DNA of 64,000 nucleotides from Lophius americanus (Eukaryota; Chordata; Actinopteri; Lophiiformes; Lophiidae), in contig JBBDHG010000043.1 of assembly GCA_037951165.1 (NCBI GenBank), positions 1,300,501 to 1,364,500 of the forward strand, read 5' to 3'. Shown one piece after another: positions 33,565 to 46,332 of the stretch; within the stretch, counting starts at the first letter, position 1; every line of letters begins with the position of its first letter. The translations under genes and the position numbers were made by a program. The notes beneath the pieces are model-generated. The model did no database searches. It was not told where the DNA came from and saw nothing but the letters and a program-made list of their open reading frames with translations.

Positions 33565-34000
33565 CACAGCATAGATATATCGCCAAAAGTCCCCAATCCC
33601 CTGCATTGTACAAGCAAACCCCCTGATTGATTTGAACTCCTAAAAATGAATGTGAAGTTATGTCTGGAAAACTGTTTTTCTTTAAAAAAACTCCCTTGAC
33701 AGAATAAGATTTTCACAATTAGAGTAAATTATGATAAATACAAGATAAAGCTCCTCAAGCCGGTTCATATCCAACAAATTTGACTTCCTATTGCCTGAAA
33801 ACTTTTGGTGATGAAGCTCCTGCTAGTGGTGGAAATATGCAACTGACCTTTCCCAAAATATCTCCAGTTCTTCCTTTCACTAAGGTCTATGAAGATATGA
33901 ATAAAGGATAAATGAAATAGTTTTTGAGTTATTGCTTTAAAACAAAAGATCTGTGGTAGCGTAGCGATGACGATTTGATAATATCCCCGACTTTTCGGCG
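33565..34000 (+). repeat. Dispersed unnamed repeat, near full-length copy
   Basis: One of the most complete copies: 'ccaaaagtccccaatcccct' at the start, 'gctcctcaagccggttcata', 'ctcctgctagtggtggaaat', 'gacctttcccaaaatatctc', 'gttcttcctttcactaaggt', 'gatctgtggtagcg' and 'atatccccgacttttcggcg' at the end. No long frame. Confidence 0.75.
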
Positions 34001-35149
34001 ATAAATGAGTTGTTTTAAAGGAGTTTCCCTCCGATCTTTTTTTTCCGTGCTTCGGCCCTCCCAATTTGAGAAAATCACCATGTAAAAAACAATGGTGTAA
34101 GTAAATTTTAAATAGAAAGTAACCCTCATGGCTAAAAGTTACAAGGAGTACATGTTAGAAAAGTGAGGATGGGTGGAGAAAGGAGGCGAGTGCTGATCAG
34201 CCACAGAGGGTCAAATAAAGAATGCGATTTTAATTGTGGAGAAGATTGATTTAAAACATTCTAATGAAAATTCAGGGGAATCTGCTCCATCATGAGAAGG
34301 AATAGGAACAATGTAAGTATAGTTAAAAAACACAACAATAGAGATGGAGGAGACGGGGGTCTATGGACGGAAAAAAAAAGGTAAGGTTCAAAGTTCAAAC
34401 AACTTTATTAATCAAACTGGGGGAAATTGATTCGAAGCAGTCTGTTTATTAAAAAAAAAACTGAGACAATGATAATACAGATAAATGAAAATTTGATAAA
34501 ATGCTTCTGGTAAGTAAGGAGTTATTGAGGTCAACAATTAAAAAAGACTAAAAAAGACAGATCTTGACTATGTTACTCAGTTTGTGAGAATGAAAACATC
34601 CGATAAAAAGAAAAAACACAGGAGACTCTCGGATCTTGAAATGTAAGGAATGAATGTCAAGTCATCTCTGTTGCGTAGGATTAACAGCAGTATTCCATAG
34701 AACTAAATTAAAGGAAGTTCAAAGGCAGATAGCCTCCTTGCCATTTCATTATCATTATTACAGACCCTTATAGGAGACTAAAATATTCCACAGCAACAAA
34801 CTTTAATTAGACTTTCCCTTAACCTACTTTGAATATTAAAATCAAATATAAAAATATTATTTTGCACAAACATTATCAGATAACTAATGAATGTCTGAAA
34901 TGTCTGATCCGATGCGCTGGATGGAAATAATATAACAATGACGTTTCCCTGTGTGAATCAAAATGACATCATGCAGCAGGCCACGACTAAGAAACGTTTT
35001 TCAGTTTTCTTCTATTTTGATGTCAGCTGGAGTTCCTCAGGCAGGTTGATCCACAGCGAACCAAACGTTCTTTAACAGATCAGGAATCTATGAGCAATTT
35101 AAGATGTCTATTGTTTGATATTTGGGAAACGAGGAGCGTTAAGACCCGG

Positions 35150-35530
35150 TTTTCGCAGATACCAGTACAGTTTCTACCCACGGGCAATTAACCTGACAAA
35201 CAATCAAACCAGTGTCAGTGTTGTGCAATAACCTGGATCACCTAACTTTTCAATAACCCGTCCGACTGTCATTACTCTGACATCTTTGTACCGTCATATA
35301 TATTTATAAATACATATTAATACATATATATTTAAATGTATATAGCCTGCACACAAGAACATGTCCATTTGTTTATAGCTTGTATATTTGTTTATTACCT
35401 TGTCCGTTTATTTTATAATTATATATACATAACGTTGGTAGTGTGAGAAATCAGTTAACCGGAGTCAAATTCCTTGTATGTATATACATGCCCAATAAAG
35501 CTGATTGTGATTCTGATTGTGATTCTGAGC
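35150..35530 (+). mobile_element. 3' end of a LINE (Rex/CR1/L2-like), with repeat tail
   Basis: Ends in 'cccaataaagctgattgtga' and short GATTCTGATT-type units, the tail that fish non-LTR elements use for priming. Upstream 'gataccagtacagtttctac' and 'agtgttgtgcaata' match the usual end of such elements. Only the 3' part is present. Confidence 0.65.
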
Positions 35531-35723
35531 GGAGTTACTGGTATCAGGAGAGAGGGGTTTGGTGGTTTTCCACATTGGTCTGCTGATCCGCATCCTTTCA
35601 GCATTATTTCATGAGATGTGTGAGGCTGATTCCATAAACTCCTCCAAATATAAACATCAGCTTTGGAATAAAGAGGATTTGTTAAAGAATAAAGAAGTTA
35701 GACAATATGAGAATAGATATTCT

Positions 35724-35727
35724 CACA

Positions 35728-35759
<32 letters not shown>
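35724..35759 (+). repeat. (CA)n microsatellite
   Basis: Eighteen nearly perfect CA units with one interruption (CATA). Confidence 0.95.
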
Positions 35760-38051
35760 GACCGGCTGTCTCTGACAACCCTCAAGATAAACAGCATAAG
35801 TGCACCGCCTCTGCCTCACCTACTGTCCCCGCTGACAGACACCTTGATTGTTTGGTATTGTAAACAGGAGACTTAAGTGATGCTCCAAGATATGTTTCCT
35901 GAGAGGCCCGATCATAAAACGGTCCTTTTCTCTTCGTCTGGTTTCGCTGGAGGGAAAGCGAAGATGCCAGCTGTCCTTTCATCCCAGTCGGTGTCACCCA
36001 TCTGCCAGCCCTCTTTCAGGCTCTCCCATAGCCCACCCTGAACCGACTGCCCATTCTCTCTGAGACGACCAACATGTCAGTGGAAAGAATCTATGATGCT
36101 ATCAGCTCATTCACAGCGAGCAGTAAAGGGGCCCGTCAGGGCGACGAAGCCCCTCCGGGTGAGGGGCAGATTTCACACCTGAGACCCTATGGAAAATAGT
36201 GACTTTAAGTGGATCTATAGGTCAGACCACTTCCATCCGTGTCTGTTTTTAATCTCCAATAATGTCAGTGCATGTAGAGTTTGTTAAGAACCTCCATCAA
36301 GGAGATTATATTTTTACCTACATCCTTTGTTTGTCTGTTTGTTTGTTGGCTAGATTGCTGAAAAAGCTCACGGACAGTTTTTGGCATATCCTACAGATGA
36401 TTTCATTTTGGTGAATTTACATCATAATCTCAAGATATGACATCATATTAACATTTTCTTAACCATTACAAGATAAGTCACTTGTTTGGTTTTTTCATTA
36501 ATATCCCCATCAATAATTAACCGATTTTCTTTCAAATTTTATGAGCACGTGTAACGCAGAACCCGACATCGACAGACCAGAAATGAACCGGGTGCAGCAG
36601 CCAAACACGATTTTATGATGGATTTTGTTATTTGTTACGGCATATATTTTTGAAAATTTCCAAAAATTCAACTTTGAGGATGTCAAAAAACTAAAGGATG
36701 GATTAACATGAAATTTTACCCAGAGGTAAGGTTTGGCATATTACAGAGATAACATACAAGATTTACAAGCTAAAATAATGTATTTCTTTGTCAGTGCAAA
36801 CCAGGGCACTGTTTAGCATTTTTAATATAAAAATATTTTTTAAAGAAAACAACAAAATCTGAACATCTAATTGCCAAAAATTGACAAGTGGTCAATTTTT
36901 TCAGGCACGTCGCATGAATAACAATCTGCCAATGTTACATGAGGATATTAAATTTAAAGCCATAAGGAATTTCATTATCAGTTCAGTAATCAGTAAGTGT
37001 CCTAAATAATAAAAACGGTCTTATTGATTGGTACTATCGTGCCTTGGCAGAGGCTTTCTCTCACTGAATGCTTTCTAGTTTTATTCTTAACCCTCCTTCA
37101 GTTTCACTCACAGGGAAAACACATTACTGTGAAACCCAATCCTAAGTTTACTCTGACAAATCCTATGCGGTATTTAAATCTCCACTGGGATCAATGTAAA
37201 GCTTCTGTAAGGGCTGGAACTCAGTGCGTGTGTTACGCTGCCTCTATGCTTGGAAACACATTTTTATGATATTTATACAGCCTGTCTAAAGTCTCAAATG
37301 GATTTGGGGATAATTTGTGTCGTAAGTTTGTTGGCACTATTTTCTGTTTTGGTAAGAACATGATTTCCTCAGCGACTAGAGAATGGTGTAATAGGATTAA
37401 GACGAGAATCTGTGGTGAAAGGTGTCGCAACATACCCCTTTAATTAATTTTTTATCAAGTAATTATTAAGTAATTGGTATCAATTTTAGAAAGGTTGTTC
37501 ATTTAAGGGGGAAGTTTTCTCATGGCAAATCCAGATTCCTATAAATAATTCATTATGTAAACAAAATGGCATGTTAAGGGCAAACATTTCCCGTTGAAAT
37601 TTAAAATAGAAGTTTTTGATTTTCCGATCGCATAAGGGAAGAAAAATCCTTCATTCCATTTTGTTAGGCTTTTATTCTGCCGTTTTTAGCTGCAAAGTAT
37701 TTATTTTCATTTTTTTCTACTTATTTCTATGACCTAATAAAATCCTGAAAAGTAGTTACTATCTGTTAATATCAAGTCAGAACACTTTGTTAATTACAAA
37801 ACATTATCCACTTAGCATTCAGCACGAGGAACATTTTATATATATTTAATTTTTTTTTGTCATTTTAAGGGGTCATAATGTTATCACAGTGGCATTTAAA
37901 GGGTTAAAAAAAAACCTAAAACTTAAACACCCAGTTTTTATCCTCTGAGGAGGAAATTGGTGTTGGTTAAGCACTGCATGTGGTCGCACCGCATTATGCC
38001 TGTGTCGTACATACACGAAACTGGTACCATGTAGGGGAGGCTGAGCTCTAC

Positions 38052-38399
38052 AGAAGAAGATTAGGGCCACATATGATTACGTGAACATTTTTGAGGGGAA
38101 TTCTGACTTAATTCTCAGAATTCTGACTTTAAACTCATAATCATACTGTATTCACAGAATTTTGGATTTAAATTCAGAATTCTGAGCTTAAGGTCAGAAT
38201 TCTAGGCCCTAATACTCTTCCGTTGAATTCTGAGTTTAAAGTCAGAATTCTGACTTTATTCACTAGGCCCTAATCCTTTTCTGTATAATTTCTTGGAATG
38301 AAGTCAGAATTCTGAGTTTAAAGTCAGAGTTCTGAGAATAAAGTCAGAATACCCCCCCAAAAATGTTCACCTAGTCATAAATGGCCCTAATCCTCTTCC
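38052..38399. mobile_element. Foldback element built of TCAGAATTCTGA-type palindromes
   Basis: The ends are inverted copies of about 47 bases: left 'agaagattagggcc...tgattacgtgaacattttt', right (reverse complement) 'agaggattagggcc...tgactaggtgaacattttt'. Between them lie repeated units of 'gagtttaaagtcagaattct', each nearly self-complementary, and two internal copies of 'ctaggccctaat.ct'. There is no coding capacity. The whole segment could fold into one long hairpin. No clear target duplication was found. Confidence 0.8.
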
Positions 38400-38550
38400 C
38401 TAGAGTTGAGCTGGAGCACCCGTGTCACCCGTGTTCTCCGTTGTCAGTTGCTTTCCACAAAGAATCTAAATAAGGTAGTACTTTCTGTAAAGCTTCGCCA
38501 CACATGATACGAATTAGACCGTGGTTTTGTCTGAATTCAACCCTTATATT

Positions 38551-38594
38551 ATGAAGTGAACTATACTTACCCATGAAGTGAACTATACTTACCC
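38551..38594 (+). repeat. Perfect 22-bp tandem duplication
   Basis: 'atgaagtgaactatactta' plus 'ccc' occurs twice head to tail without a mismatch. Confidence 0.9.
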
Positions 38595-39004
38595 TCCGAC
38601 CATTTACGTGAGTGTCTGAATTCTGAGTGTGTATCCAGTATACGCTGCCCTCAAAAATCTTAATGACAGAACCAAATAATGTCGGGCTAACAATCCCGTA
38701 AAACATGTATCTCATGTTATATATGTCAGAATTACCATTGTGCAACTCTACAGCTGTCATTAGCTCCGCCAAAGAGAGCTGGAGAAGCGCATTTCATTGC
38801 TGCTTTTTCGTTTTTTTTCCATAGGTGTGTTTGTCTTTTTCTGTGTATTTGTATACAGAGTAAGTCAATATGCTTACAGTTAAATTTTTGTTCAAACTCT
38901 GTGAACCCAAATATGTTACCGGAACTCAATCAGTTGCAACAACGTTAATGGATTCAAAAACTGAACAGTATCGGAATATCAGAGCACAGCTGGGACTGTT
39001 GTTT

Positions 39005-39485
39005 CTGACAGCAATGGTGTATCCATGAAAGGCTCCCAATCCCCTGCGTTGTTCAAGAAATCCCCCTAATTGAACTCCTCAAATGAAATGGGACTCATCA
39101 ACAATCTCAAACAGTCGATAATGACTCAACCTAACCTCAACCTCAACCTTTTTGAGAAAGAAAGCTTCCCCTGGTGAGAAAATATGAACCATTACAGTAA
39201 AACCTGATCTATTCAAGATATATATCCTTGAGTTGATTCATATAAACTAAATTTGAACAAAATCGGATCAACGGTTGAGAAATTATGGCCCGAAATCCTT
39301 TGTGGGAAACACTCCCTCTAGTGGCAGGAATATGCAACTTACCATTCCCAATTATCAACGCAGTTCTTCCTTGCACTAAGGTTTATGGGGGTATAAATTT
39401 GAACATGATCCATGATATATTTTATTGCTTTGACATGAATTTCCTTGACTTCTCAGGGATATACTGGAATATATATGGGATATTT
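39005..39485 (+). repeat. Dispersed unnamed repeat, near full-length copy
   Basis: Same ordered boxes as the copy at 33.6 kb: 'gctcccaatcccctgcgttg', 'cggatcaacggttgagaaat', 'tatggcccgaaatcctttgt', 'actccctctagtggcaggaa', 'gttcttccttgcactaaggt' and 'gatccatgatatattttatt'. Confidence 0.75.
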
Positions 39486-39999
39486 TGACCGTAGAAATCT
39501 GAGTTTATCCGAATTCATAGTTTTAACAGATTAAATCAGTTAATACGATTCGAGTTTGATCAACACAAAGGAAAACAAATAACTGGCTTTAAACGTTTTT
39601 AAGTTAGTAGACATTCCAGCTACGGGTAATTTCCACAACTCATTCCATCAATAATTAATTTGAGCATTTACATTGTAGGTTGGGTAAAATCAATTAGATC
39701 GGTGCTAATATTTCAGTGTTTGTCCATGAAACAGGAAGCTGTTTTGTTTTATTTGATCATAGCGCAGAGGTCCCAGGTTTGATTCCACAAGGGTATGTTT
39801 AGCTGTATTTGACCTCTCCATCTCTCTCTCTCTCCCTGTTTCCTCTCAATCTTCAGGTCCCGAAAATTCATCTATATACATTCAGCGGTGGATTAAGCAA
39901 GACCTGTTGACGGCAGGACCTCCTAGAGCTGATCGTACGACACCCCATCGTCACGCCAATCCATCTGAAATGATTTGACAGTGTCCAACAAGATTAACT

Positions 40000-40115
40000 G
40001 GTGACTTGTCAAGGATGTACCCCACCTCTCACCCACTGTCAGCTGGGACAGGCTCCAACCCTCTGTGACCCCGATCAGGATAATTGGTTACAGAAAATGG
40101 ATGGGTAGATAAAAA
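40000..40115. repeat. Fish interspersed-repeat tail
   Basis: 'ccacctctcacccactgtca', 'gctgggacaggctccaaccc', then 'ataattggttacagaaaatg' plus 'gatggg': a widespread fish retroposon tail, also at 49.63-49.71 kb. Confidence 0.7.
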
Positions 40116-40488
40116 CACGACACTTTGTACCATATTCAACAACTGGAAAAACTCTACAACGCAAATTATGGATGGAACTAGCTCACTCTTGCTGTCCGGC
40201 ACAAGTTTAATGGGATAAAATGGGTCCAATAATTCTGTGCTGAAACTACAGGAGCGCTGATTTATTTCCGATTGCCTCTCCCAGCGAACCCAAGAGAATT
40301 GTGGTCAGAGATTTTCATTCACCATACATTGTCTGGTAATGTGAGGCATTTAAAGATCCAGACTAGAACCTCCCAAGAGACTCATTAAGGCAAACCCCAA
40401 ATAATTTAGGATTTAACTTTGGCATGATTCCATCTGACCGAGGGACGTCCCACAACGGCTGATGGTGCTAACAATAAAATAGAACAAT

Positions 40489-40491
<3 letters not shown>

Positions 40492-40577
<86 letters not shown>
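40492..40577 (+). repeat. (GA)n microsatellite, 43 units
   Basis: An uninterrupted GA dinucleotide run of 86 bases, the longest simple repeat in the window. Perfect runs of this length are usually length-polymorphic. Confidence 0.98.
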
Positions 40578-40582
<5 letters not shown>

Positions 40583-40699
40583 CAGATCACATGAGGAAGT
40601 GCCTTGCTCGCTCTGACACTATAATCCTATCCTCTAGGGGTGTGATGTCTTATTATTTTCAAGTCTTGTGTGAGCATGTTTCAGATTAGAGAGAAGCAA

Positions 40700-41360
40700 A
40701 TCTGTGTTTCAGGTATATGCAATCTATTTCTCAATGCACAATCAAAAGTTACGACTAAAAAACTTTGTTTTTTTTATAAAATATAAAAAACGACAAAACA
40801 ACAATAAAATCTAAATCTAAATTCCCAAAAATATCAATCACCTCTCAACCCTCTCATAACTAATGATCAGATTTTACTGCATTTTATATCACATTTTAAT
40901 GTTTTCTAATCAGCAATTCAACAACATATATCCAAAATAGCAGGTTTTTAAATAGTTAAAAAAAACCTGACTTCTTAAAACAATTTCATGATGAAATTTG
41001 TTTTTTCACGTTAAATAGTCAATTTTAATTACATTACTTGGTTAAGCATTTATTTAAAGGAAACTACATGACCCTTTTCAGACTTCTGTTTAGAAAGTTC
41101 TAACACGCTTTAATATACCCCCAACAAATCAGCTTATCAAACAGGAAATTATAGATAGCCATGGTTAATGCCTCCTCCTGGTTGATCTTTTTACCTGTGG
41201 TTCCCCCCCAACTGTGGTGGCTCCATCCTTGGCCCCTTAATCTGTCTTACACTGCATCATATTATTAAGGTTCTGTCAGGTGGCAGGCATTTTTAAATAC
41301 AAAATAGTGACTAAAAGTGTACTGACCAGTTGATCAGGACATTAAAGGGTTAATAAATCA
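40700..41360 (+). mobile_element. LINE-derived segment, inverted relative to the 4.1 kb copy
   Basis: The + strand near 41180-41250 carries 'ggctccatccttggcccctt', matching the GSILGPL part of a non-LTR reverse transcriptase. Its AT-rich flanks match the reverse complement of 4.1-4.6 kb and 12.95-13.25 kb. Dead copy. Confidence 0.5.
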
Positions 41361-41559
41361 GGCACTGTTGGCACAGTGACGTATTGTTTATTTTCATGCA
41401 GGCATTTTACCCATTACAATATTTTTTATTGACCAATGGTGACATGGTGGCCAAGATAATTCATAAGCGGGTGATTATTGAGACATGGATAGAGACCCAC
41501 AGCCCTCCAGAATGTCTTCCTTACTCCCACGGAGCCTGTCATGAACAGTGGGCTATTTC

Positions 41560-42046
41560 AGTGGTCTTTTATTCTCTAGGGTTCTGGCTCACAGCCTGGG
41601 TTTCTCTTAGATTAGACTCTCCACAATGAGAAAAACCCCGGTTCCCAGAATAGAACGTCTCAGTGCGTCTGAACGGCACAGGTCTGATCCGACTATTATG
41701 ACCTTTCTGACTATGCCCACAAAGAGTCGGCCCCCGCCTCGCGCCACCCCCCTTCCCGCCTTCTCCTCCCCCGCGTGCCTTCGGTTCAGTGTCACCTGTT
41801 GACGCCGCCAGCAGCCGCACCAACCTGTCTGTCCACCGGGAGGGATTGAATCAAACCAGACAGGGTTGGACAGAAACAGTAGGTGGAGGGAGATAAACAC
41901 GAACGGGGCATGTTTTAGAGAGCTGGGAAAGTTCGGCACCGTGACGTTCGGTAACCTCTCCGCGCGTCTTCCGCTCCTGACCTCCAGCATGTTGTAATCT
42001 GGAGAACCCGCGGTTATTATCGCTCAAATTGGAGCATACTTTCCAG
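41560..42046 (+). promoter_or_regulatory. Promoter and first untranslated exon of the PHLDB gene
   Basis: A GC- and CpG-richer island in AT-rich DNA (for example 'cccccgcctcgcgccacccc'), closed by a strong donor TTCCAG|GTAAGA. No long frame uses it. It suits a CpG-type promoter with a non-coding first exon joining the acceptor at 53004, although an intermediate exon is possible. Confidence 0.5.
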
Positions 42047-42496
42047 GTAAGACTTGCTGAAAGATTTAATTCACTTGTTGATGTTTGCGCTCAGTCAGCA
42101 GAAGTTGTTTCCAGCTCGTGCAGACACAATTTTCGCACCAGAAACAAGGAATAAATCATAAAAGGTGTCAAACTCGATTTAACCGATATGACAAAACTTA
42201 AATCTCTCCACTGTTAATATATTTTTTAATCCCTCAGCTCTTATGACACAAAGCGAAGAATTAAATATACCTCAATGAGCGTATTAACTTTCAAAGCAGG
42301 GGCGCAATCTAGACTCAAAGCTCTGCGGGGGCCCGGACCCCCCATCACTCAGATCACGTGACTTTGGTTTTTCTTTATGAAATATAGATGTGAACAAACT
42401 TCGCTTAGCTTACTGCTAATGTCGTAAAACATTTGTCATGCTGCAAAACTTGAAACAACTACTGGTACATATGAAGATATTAAAATTGATGTTAAT

Positions 42497-42760
42497 TCAT
42501 AACATTATAACCACTGACAGGTGAAGTCAGATTAGCATGGATTATCTCATTACGGTGGCAACCGAAAGTATGCTGGATCTATTAAGCAGCAAGTGAACAT
42601 TACGTCCTCGAAGATGTGTTTGACACAGGAAATATCAGTGAGTAAAACAAATGTGTTAACCGCAGAGAGAGCCAAGGGGATCCAAATTGATGAGGAAGGA
42701 TCTGCATATTCTGACACGCAGAGTGCATCACAGAGCAGTTTTGACTGAAACAGTGTAACC
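42497..42760 (+). mobile_element. Tc1/mariner-like remnant, short
   Basis: 'cataacattataaccactga', 'caggtgaagtcag', 'tattaagcagcaagtgaaca' and later 'gtgcatcacagagcag' follow the order of the copy at 25.34 kb. Heavily internally deleted. Confidence 0.6.
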
Positions 42761-44844
42761 ACACTATTTTACCCTGGGGATTTTATTGTTTTGGCTGATC
42801 TGCTTGTTTTCATGAATATTCTTAACACGTTCAATGGTGTAAAAGACAAACACGCCAAATGTAAATAATAACAAACCCTGACTCATATTATAAACCAACC
42901 GCAACAAAAACAAAAGGGCCCTTGTGAAGCACACACCTTCACCAAACAACTTAAATGATCCTATTGTGGTGATGCCATGACCTGCCCTCCTCCGCCTCTG
43001 ACTGTCTTGGGCAAGAAGCCCTTCATTTTCTTCAGCTACATGAGAAATACCAAAACAATCACATTCAGGGCAAAATAGGGGGAGTTATAAAGTTCATATT
43101 ACCGTTCCTCAAAAAAGTAATCGATCCAAACATCACTTGGATAATTCTCAAAATCTAATCAGCTGCTCTCCTTCTAAAGGCCTACTTCTCCTCAAAATCA
43201 CTGAAATCCATTCAAACTGTAAGGAGTTATCCTGCAAAATTGCATTGGAATTAATTTTGGCACTTTTCTTAAAGTAGTCCTTACTTTATTTTGTATTTCA
43301 ATTTCAGTGTCTGAAAGTTGGTTTTTTATAGTATATGTATTGCTGTAACTATTTCAATGCTGCTCTCTTGACCAGGTCACTCTTGGAAAATAGATTTATT
43401 ATTTATATCTTAAGTAAACAAAGTATTCCCCCATCAGTTCACAGCAAAAAAAAATAAAAAAATCTTTCCATTATTATCACTCTGTATAAATCCATTTTCC
43501 AAATACTGGAGTGTTTTGAATCTCAAATTACTTTTACTGGAGCACGAGTATACATGTCACCCTCAGCATATGTACATGCTCACCTGTAAGGTAAAATCCT
43601 GACCTTGAAACCTTTAATGCAGATTTGTTTTTAAAGTGATGTTAATGTCAATGTCCACATCTTTGGCACAAAACAGTGCAATGTATTGTATCTCCCCCTA
43701 TTTTCAAGAGTATGATTGTCCAAAAATACAATTTCTCCCCATCAAAAGAGAAACATTTGAAGTTGTTGGCAAATTGGTTGTGTAAGATCGATCAACATGA
43801 CTCCCTCTTGTTTACCGTTGCAATATTTATGGGACAAAAAAAGCTATTTAAATGGTTTTAAAGACATACACATTTTAAGGAAAGGTATGAAGCCGGATTT
43901 TCCTGAAGTAATCCATTGACTCTCCACCAGGACTTTGAAATGCAGACTTTTGGGTAAAATTGGTCTAGCAACACCCCTGCTTCAAAAGTGAAGCTTCCTT
44001 TTTGGTTGAAAATAAATTAATTCTATCTAAAACAGTAAGGGATCATTGACTCATATTTGATGTTTCCTCCCACCCTCTGACCTGAACCTGAATAATTAAG
44101 CATATCCATTCTTATTGTTTTATACTAATGTGCAAAAATACTTTCTCTGAGCTAAATTGATATTTCTCGCTTAGAGCTTGCCACATAGCAGTTATTTCAG
44201 AGACATAAATGTCTCTTATGTTAACATTGACCCTGTCCTTTTATCACTGTTTCATCTCCCACAGAGTAAACAGAGAGGCTGGGAGTGTATGATGAAGGCG
44301 GCTTGCGAGGAAAGATGGCTGTCTGGGGAGATTTGCTTTCATTAATTCTGTCTCCCTCTCACACACACACGGCTTGTTTTGACCTGCTTTGGACAAATCT
44401 GTGTCTGAGCCCTATATCCTAGGCTATCATTAATGGCTCACTGTTTTCTTGCATCACAACTAACCAGAGGTTTACTCAGGCCAAAGGAATCTGTCTGCTC
44501 AGTTGAATATGTACTGAAGCCAGGAGTTAAACACAGTAGCACAAGGTTTGAGGAGAGTACAATAAAACCTCATTTCTTAATGTAGTGAGGATTTTCTAAT
44601 GTGAAGACCTAAGTTAAGTCCACATGTTGCTGTCTGTAAGCCGTGAAGGTACTTTACGTTCCATGTGTGATATTCAATGCATATCAGGTTTGCTGGAGCC
44701 AGTTGGGCTAAAGTACAGTAGATGTTACTGATAACATTCACATTCACTCTACTCTATTCAATAGTGGTCCCTTTTGCAGAGGGAAGCACTGCCATGACAC
44801 TGTGCCATAGAAGTGAGTCAGCACAACACCCTGAAACTGAAACT

Positions 44845-44935
44845 GCTGGGGCGGCTATGGCTCGGGAGGTAGAGCTCTCATCCATGGATGGATGATGGAG
44901 GAGGTTGTGTGTTTGAAGCTGTGCATTTCGGTATG
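44845..44935 (+). repeat. tRNA-SINE-like fragment
   Basis: 'ggggcggctatggctcggga' followed by 'ggtagagctctcatcc' and 'ggttgtgtgtttgaagctgt' looks like box A and box B of a tRNA-derived SINE or its relative. There is no cloverleaf, so it is not a tRNA gene. Confidence 0.45.
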
Positions 44936-46332
44936 TATGTTTGTAAAGCCGGGCATACACTGTACAGTTTGGGTCAGTTTTTGGCTTGATATATGAGCCG
45001 CACGGCTCATTTCAGAGTTGGGCGGACTTCCGGGTTCATAGGGTACGGTTTTCTGTGCAGTGTACAGGAGGTCACTAAGACCAATCCGGATGATCATCGA
45101 GGCTAGTTGATTCCTTGAGGTCAGTACATTTTGTTATGGTATGCGTGTAAACATCCAACATCGAGGCCTTGCTATTAGTGGCGCAGGAAGTGGAATATCA
45201 TCTCCCTCTACACTAGATTTGTCCTAATGTTTTAGCTTAGATTTGGATAACGGTCCGGTCCGATCTTTGTTGAATAAGAGCTACTCTTACTATATTTGCT
45301 TACTATATTTATTTCTTACTGTATTATTATTTCTATAACAACAACACAAACAATATGCGTCTACAACTAGACCCTGTAGGACTGACACCTGACATAAACC
45401 AGTGATCATTTGGCTGAGGATCTACACATAAAGCTGCCATTGTAGTCACTGCACATTATTTCACTCTGACATCAGCCATTTTCCCACAGGGATGTAGACA
45501 AATTGAGTACAAAACAACACAATGAGCGCAGAAAATTAGCCTGACACAACTGGTTATTGTGTTTTTTTCATATGCAGTGCCAACCAGGTGTCAGGGAGGG
45601 TTTGACACTTTCTTTCGCAGTGACAGTTGGGTAAATCCCTTCTCTCACCTGCTTTTCCTGCTCACAAACCTCAGTGTGAAAAGGCAGTTTCTGGGTCTTT
45701 CGCGCTGAGCCAGCAGGAGCCACACACATCAGGTCCAGAGATCACTGCTGGGGAGTCACAGCAGCAGAACACTCTAATGGCCATCCCTAAATATAAGAGC
45801 AGGTCCATTAACGTCAGATTTCAAGGATTTCAACTGCAGAAAAGTATTTTGTGCAGTTGAAAGGGTACTTTGTATTTTCAACAAAGTAATGTGGAAATAT
45901 ATTCTTTAGTTTTGGCTTAGTTGTGAAAAATGTTATATCTAACAGTGGAAAATATCTACAACTTAAATCTTAATCACCATTTTTATTTACCTTCAATAAC
46001 TAATTACGATCGAACTATATTGTCGTTCCAAATGTTTGCCCTGCCCATAGAACTCTGTGCTGCAAAGCAAATCAAGCACTCCCTAAGACTATGCCTGCCC
46101 AATTACAGGCAGTTCCCTGCACCACATGAAAAATCTGAAATAATATTTAAGGCAAGCATCACAAATATACAACAGAGAATAGATGGTCATTGAAACAAGT
46201 GAATGAAATGAGGCGGAGGAGGAGAAGGTTAGGAGTTTGTCCCTCAAAGTGTATCACAATTTGTTGTTTTGAAGTATTTAAGATTCTGGGCCAGTGAGAT
46301 GCAAACATATTTCAAAAGTGCTTAAGAGTACT

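Larger units (their letters stand above)
32330..41560. other. Spacer between ethe1 and the PHLDB gene
   Basis: No gene is recognised. It contains two good copies of the unnamed dispersed repeat (33.57-34.0 and 39.01-39.48 kb), a LINE tail (about 35.15-35.53 kb), a foldback element (38.05-38.40 kb), several microsatellites and an inverted LINE-derived segment (40.7-41.35 kb). Confidence 0.6.

Noticed and set aside
38425..38772. 115-codon minus-strand frame beside the foldback element
   Set aside because: Longest unexplained frame in the spacer, but it includes the 22-bp tandem duplication, matches no family I know and lacks splice or promoter signals.
41569..41990. Overlapping minus-strand frames in the GC-rich island
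   Set aside because: Gly/Arg-rich composition is what CpG-rich promoter DNA gives by chance; no conserved motif.
44849..44900. tRNA gene
   Set aside because: Box A/B-like text is present but there is no acceptor stem or anticodon arm, so a SINE-type fragment is more likely.
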